From NCBI GenBank assembly GCA_900317585.1, contig ONHG01000010.1:1-64000 (forward strand): 64,000 bases of DNA, read 5' to 3'. This stretch comes from an uncultured Lachnospiraceae bacterium. GTDB lineage: Bacteria > Bacillota > Clostridia > Lachnospirales > Lachnospiraceae. Below the pieces are notes generated by a model. It saw nothing but the letters and a program-made list of their open reading frames with translations. It did no database searches and was not told the origin of the DNA. The position numbers were made by a program, and so were the translations under genes. Every line of letters begins with the position of its first letter. The stretch's first letter is position 1. This document shows positions 62,490 to 64,000 of the stretch, in pieces.

Positions 62490-63275
62490 ATGAATGATCA
62501 TACATTTGCAATATGTGCGTATAAAGAAAGTGAATATCTTGAAGAGTGTATTAAATCTTTAAAAAATCAAACTGTTTCTACTAATATTATATTAGCAACA
62601 TCTACACCAAATGATTACATTAGTGGTTTGTGCAGTAAATACAATATAGAAATGTTTGTGAATAATGGGGAACATGGAATTACACAGGATTGGAATTTTG
62701 CATACGCAAAGGCTGATTCAAAATATGTAACAATTGCTCATCAGGATGATGTTTATGAGCCTGAGTATTTAGAGAATTTACTTAGTTATATTCAAAATGT
62801 TGACAAACCTATTATATTTTTTACAGACTATGGCGAACTAAGAGATGGCAAAAAGGTATATGATAATAAGCTTTTAAAGATAAAAAGAATTATGCTTTTA
62901 CCATTAAGGCGAAAGCTGTTTTGGAACAGTAAATTTGTAAGACGTAGAATCTTATCCCTTGGATCACCAATCTGCTGTCCGGCAGTTACTTACATAAAGG
63001 AAAACTGTCCGGAGGTTGTATTTAAAAGTGGCTTTAGATCAGATGAAGATTGGGAAGCCTGGGAGATGTTGTCAAGGCGAAAGGGAGCATTTGTTTATTG
63101 TAAGAAACCACTCACTTTGCATAGGATACATGAGGATTCTGAAACATCAAAAATATTAGGCGATAATGCAAGAACAAAAGAGGATTATGTAATGTTCTGC
63201 AAGTTTTGGCCAAAGTTTATTGCCAAAATACTTACTAAAGTTTACGGTACCAGTGAGAAATCAAATGATTTATAG
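62490..63275 (+). CDS. GT2 family glycosyltransferase
   Basis: From the ATG at 62490 (AAAGGAAG upstream) this is a 261-residue GT2-like enzyme with TFAICAYKESEYLEECIKSL, a NGEHGITQDWNFA segment and the metal motif HQDDVYEPEYL. A longer frame overlapping the membrane protein gene is not needed. It is short for the class and lacks a membrane helix. GC content begins to rise again in its second half. The sugar is unknown. Confidence 0.85.
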   Translation: MNDHTFAICAYKESEYLEECIKSLKNQTVSTNIILATSTPNDYISGLCSKYNIEMFVNNGEHGITQDWNFAYAKADSKYVTIAHQDDVYEPEYLENLLSYIQNVDKPIIFFTDYGELRDGKKVYDNKLLKIKRIMLLPLRRKLFWNSKFVRRRILSLGSPICCPAVTYIKENCPEVVFKSGFRSDEDWEAWEMLSRRKGAFVYCKKPLTLHRIHEDSETSKILGDNARTKEDYVMFCKFWPKFIAKILTKVYGTSEKSNDL

Positions 63276-63286
63276 GGAGAAAATTA

Positions 63287-63982
63287 ATGAGAAAACTTAT
63301 AATTATTCCTGCATACAATGAGGGAATGAATATTGAGGCAACAGTTAAAGATATTCAAGAAAATGCGCCTGATTTTGACTATGTTATTATCAATGACTGT
63401 TCAAAAGATGATACATTGGAAATCTGTAAAAAGAATAATTACAATTATGTTAATTTGCCAATAAACTTAGGCATTGGTGGAGCTGTTCAGACGGGATACA
63501 AATATGCTGAAAAATATGAGTATGATCTGGCAGTGCAGGTTGATGGCGATGGACAGCATGATCCGGCATTCTTGAGAACAATGGCAGAATATATGGAGAC
63601 ACATGATCTTGATATGGTTATAGGATCAAGATTTATAACTAAAGAGGGCTTTCAGTCTTCTTTCACTCGAAGATTAGGTATTAAATATTTTACTGTATTG
63701 ATCAAACTGGTTACGGGAAAGAAAATAACTGATGCAACATCTGGATTAAGAATGGCTGGCAAAAATGTTATAAAGCTTTTTGCTAATAGCTATCCAAAAG
63801 ATTATCCGGAACCTGAAACTGTGGTTGCTGTATTAAAGCAGGGATATAAAGTGGAGGAAATACCTGTAGTAATGAGAGCTCGTCAGGGAGGTGTTTCGTC
63901 TATAACCATGAAAAAGTCAGTATACTATATGATAAAGGTATCGTTAGCAATACTGATGGAAGCGCTAAGGGGGAAGAGATAG
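63287..63982 (+). CDS. DPM1/GtrB-like GT2 enzyme without membrane helices
   Basis: This 231-residue GT2 enzyme is of the dolichyl-phosphate-mannose-synthase type (LIIIPAYNEGMNIEAT, NDCSKDDT, GIGGAVQTGYKYA, VDGDGQHDP). The C-terminal membrane helices of full GtrB proteins are missing; enzymes of this short kind often work with a separate small DUF2304 membrane protein. A start codon for another gene lies four bases after the stop, which would fit that pairing. The probable role is loading of a sugar on undecaprenyl phosphate for the DUF2142 protein. Confidence 0.88.
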   Translation: MRKLIIIPAYNEGMNIEATVKDIQENAPDFDYVIINDCSKDDTLEICKKNNYNYVNLPINLGIGGAVQTGYKYAEKYEYDLAVQVDGDGQHDPAFLRTMAEYMETHDLDMVIGSRFITKEGFQSSFTRRLGIKYFTVLIKLVTGKKITDATSGLRMAGKNVIKLFANSYPKDYPEPETVVAVLKQGYKVEEIPVVMRARQGGVSSITMKKSVYYMIKVSLAILMEALRGKR

Positions 63983-63985
63983 AAA

Positions 63986-64000
63986 ATGATGACTACAAGA
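63986..64000 (+). CDS. start of next gene, cut by window end
   Basis: ATG at 63986 with GGGGAAGAG upstream opens a frame (MMTTR) that runs off the window. By context a DUF2304-type small membrane protein is expected, but five codons cannot show it. Confidence 0.4.

Noticed and set aside
1-64000. CRISPR array, tRNA, rRNA or complete insertion sequence
   Set aside because: No regular spaced repeats, no cloverleaf-type tRNA, no rRNA stretches and no transposase were recognised on reading.

Overview
The window looks like a chromosomal segment of a Gram-positive gut anaerobe of the family Lachnospiraceae (Agathobacter/Roseburia-like). The reasons are AGGAGG-type ribosome binding sites, a GAAC-N4-GTTC LexA box before uvrBA, dipicolinate synthase genes, a cdaA-cdaR pair, a comFC-yvyF pair, and small families common in that group (TSCPD, DUF1015, AAA-ATPase_like/PD-(D/E)XK). 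The genus is inference. I saw no rRNA, tRNA, CRISPR array or intact insertion sequence. Apart from glf, all genes are on the + strand.

Region 1 (1-12.5 kb) is housekeeping: a YfcE-like phosphodiesterase, aspartate kinase, dpaA-dpaB behind a sigma-K-like promoter, a TSCPD protein flanked by two unrelated MITE-like palindromes, secA, and an SOS-type uvrB-uvrA operon. Region 2 (12.7-18.9 kb) is cell shape and c-di-AMP: mreB, comFC, yvyF, two unknown membrane proteins, cdaA and cdaR. CdaR ends in a short collagen-like Gly-X-X tail. Region 3 (18.9-31.8 kb) is a cell-envelope block: HPr, three GT2 glycosyltransferases, an L,D-transpeptidase lipoprotein, CpsC/CpsD-type regulators, an LCP ligase and a GH3 protein lacking its acid/base histidine. 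DUF1015 and glmM follow. glmM normally sits directly behind cdaR and is here about 11.6 kb away.

Region 4 (32.0-38.8 kb) holds a previously unlisted 56-residue membrane protein, a VanZ protein and a GtrB-like transferase. A three-gene cassette follows (DltA-like adenylation enzyme, carrier protein, PLP decarboxylase) with no dltB or dltD, then an ATPase/nuclease-like gene. Region 5 (38.9-40.3 kb) is glf on the minus strand. The gap behind it looks like a relic of a type I toxin-antitoxin locus: a complete small-RNA unit facing a truncated toxin end.

Region 6 (40.3-64 kb) is a large surface-polysaccharide locus: a MerR-methyltransferase fusion, rmlABDC (dTDP-rhamnose), a Wzy-like polymerase, a tandem phosphoglycosyltransferase fusion and two GT2 enzymes. 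From about 50.7 kb the DNA becomes clearly AT-richer. This part encodes glycosyltransferases and an ABC exporter whose two subunits are both unusual. The permease carries an N-terminal extracytoplasmic domain. The ATPase carries, instead of the usual Wzt sugar-binding domain, about 650 residues that resemble the two-module glycosyltransferase encoded next door. The likely product is a rhamnose- and galactofuranose-containing polysaccharide, built on a lipid carrier, exported by the ABC transporter and modified by GtrB/DUF2142-type membrane steps. The most notable candidate for an undescribed system is this ABC-glycosyltransferase arrangement, followed by the adenylation/carrier/decarboxylase cassette.
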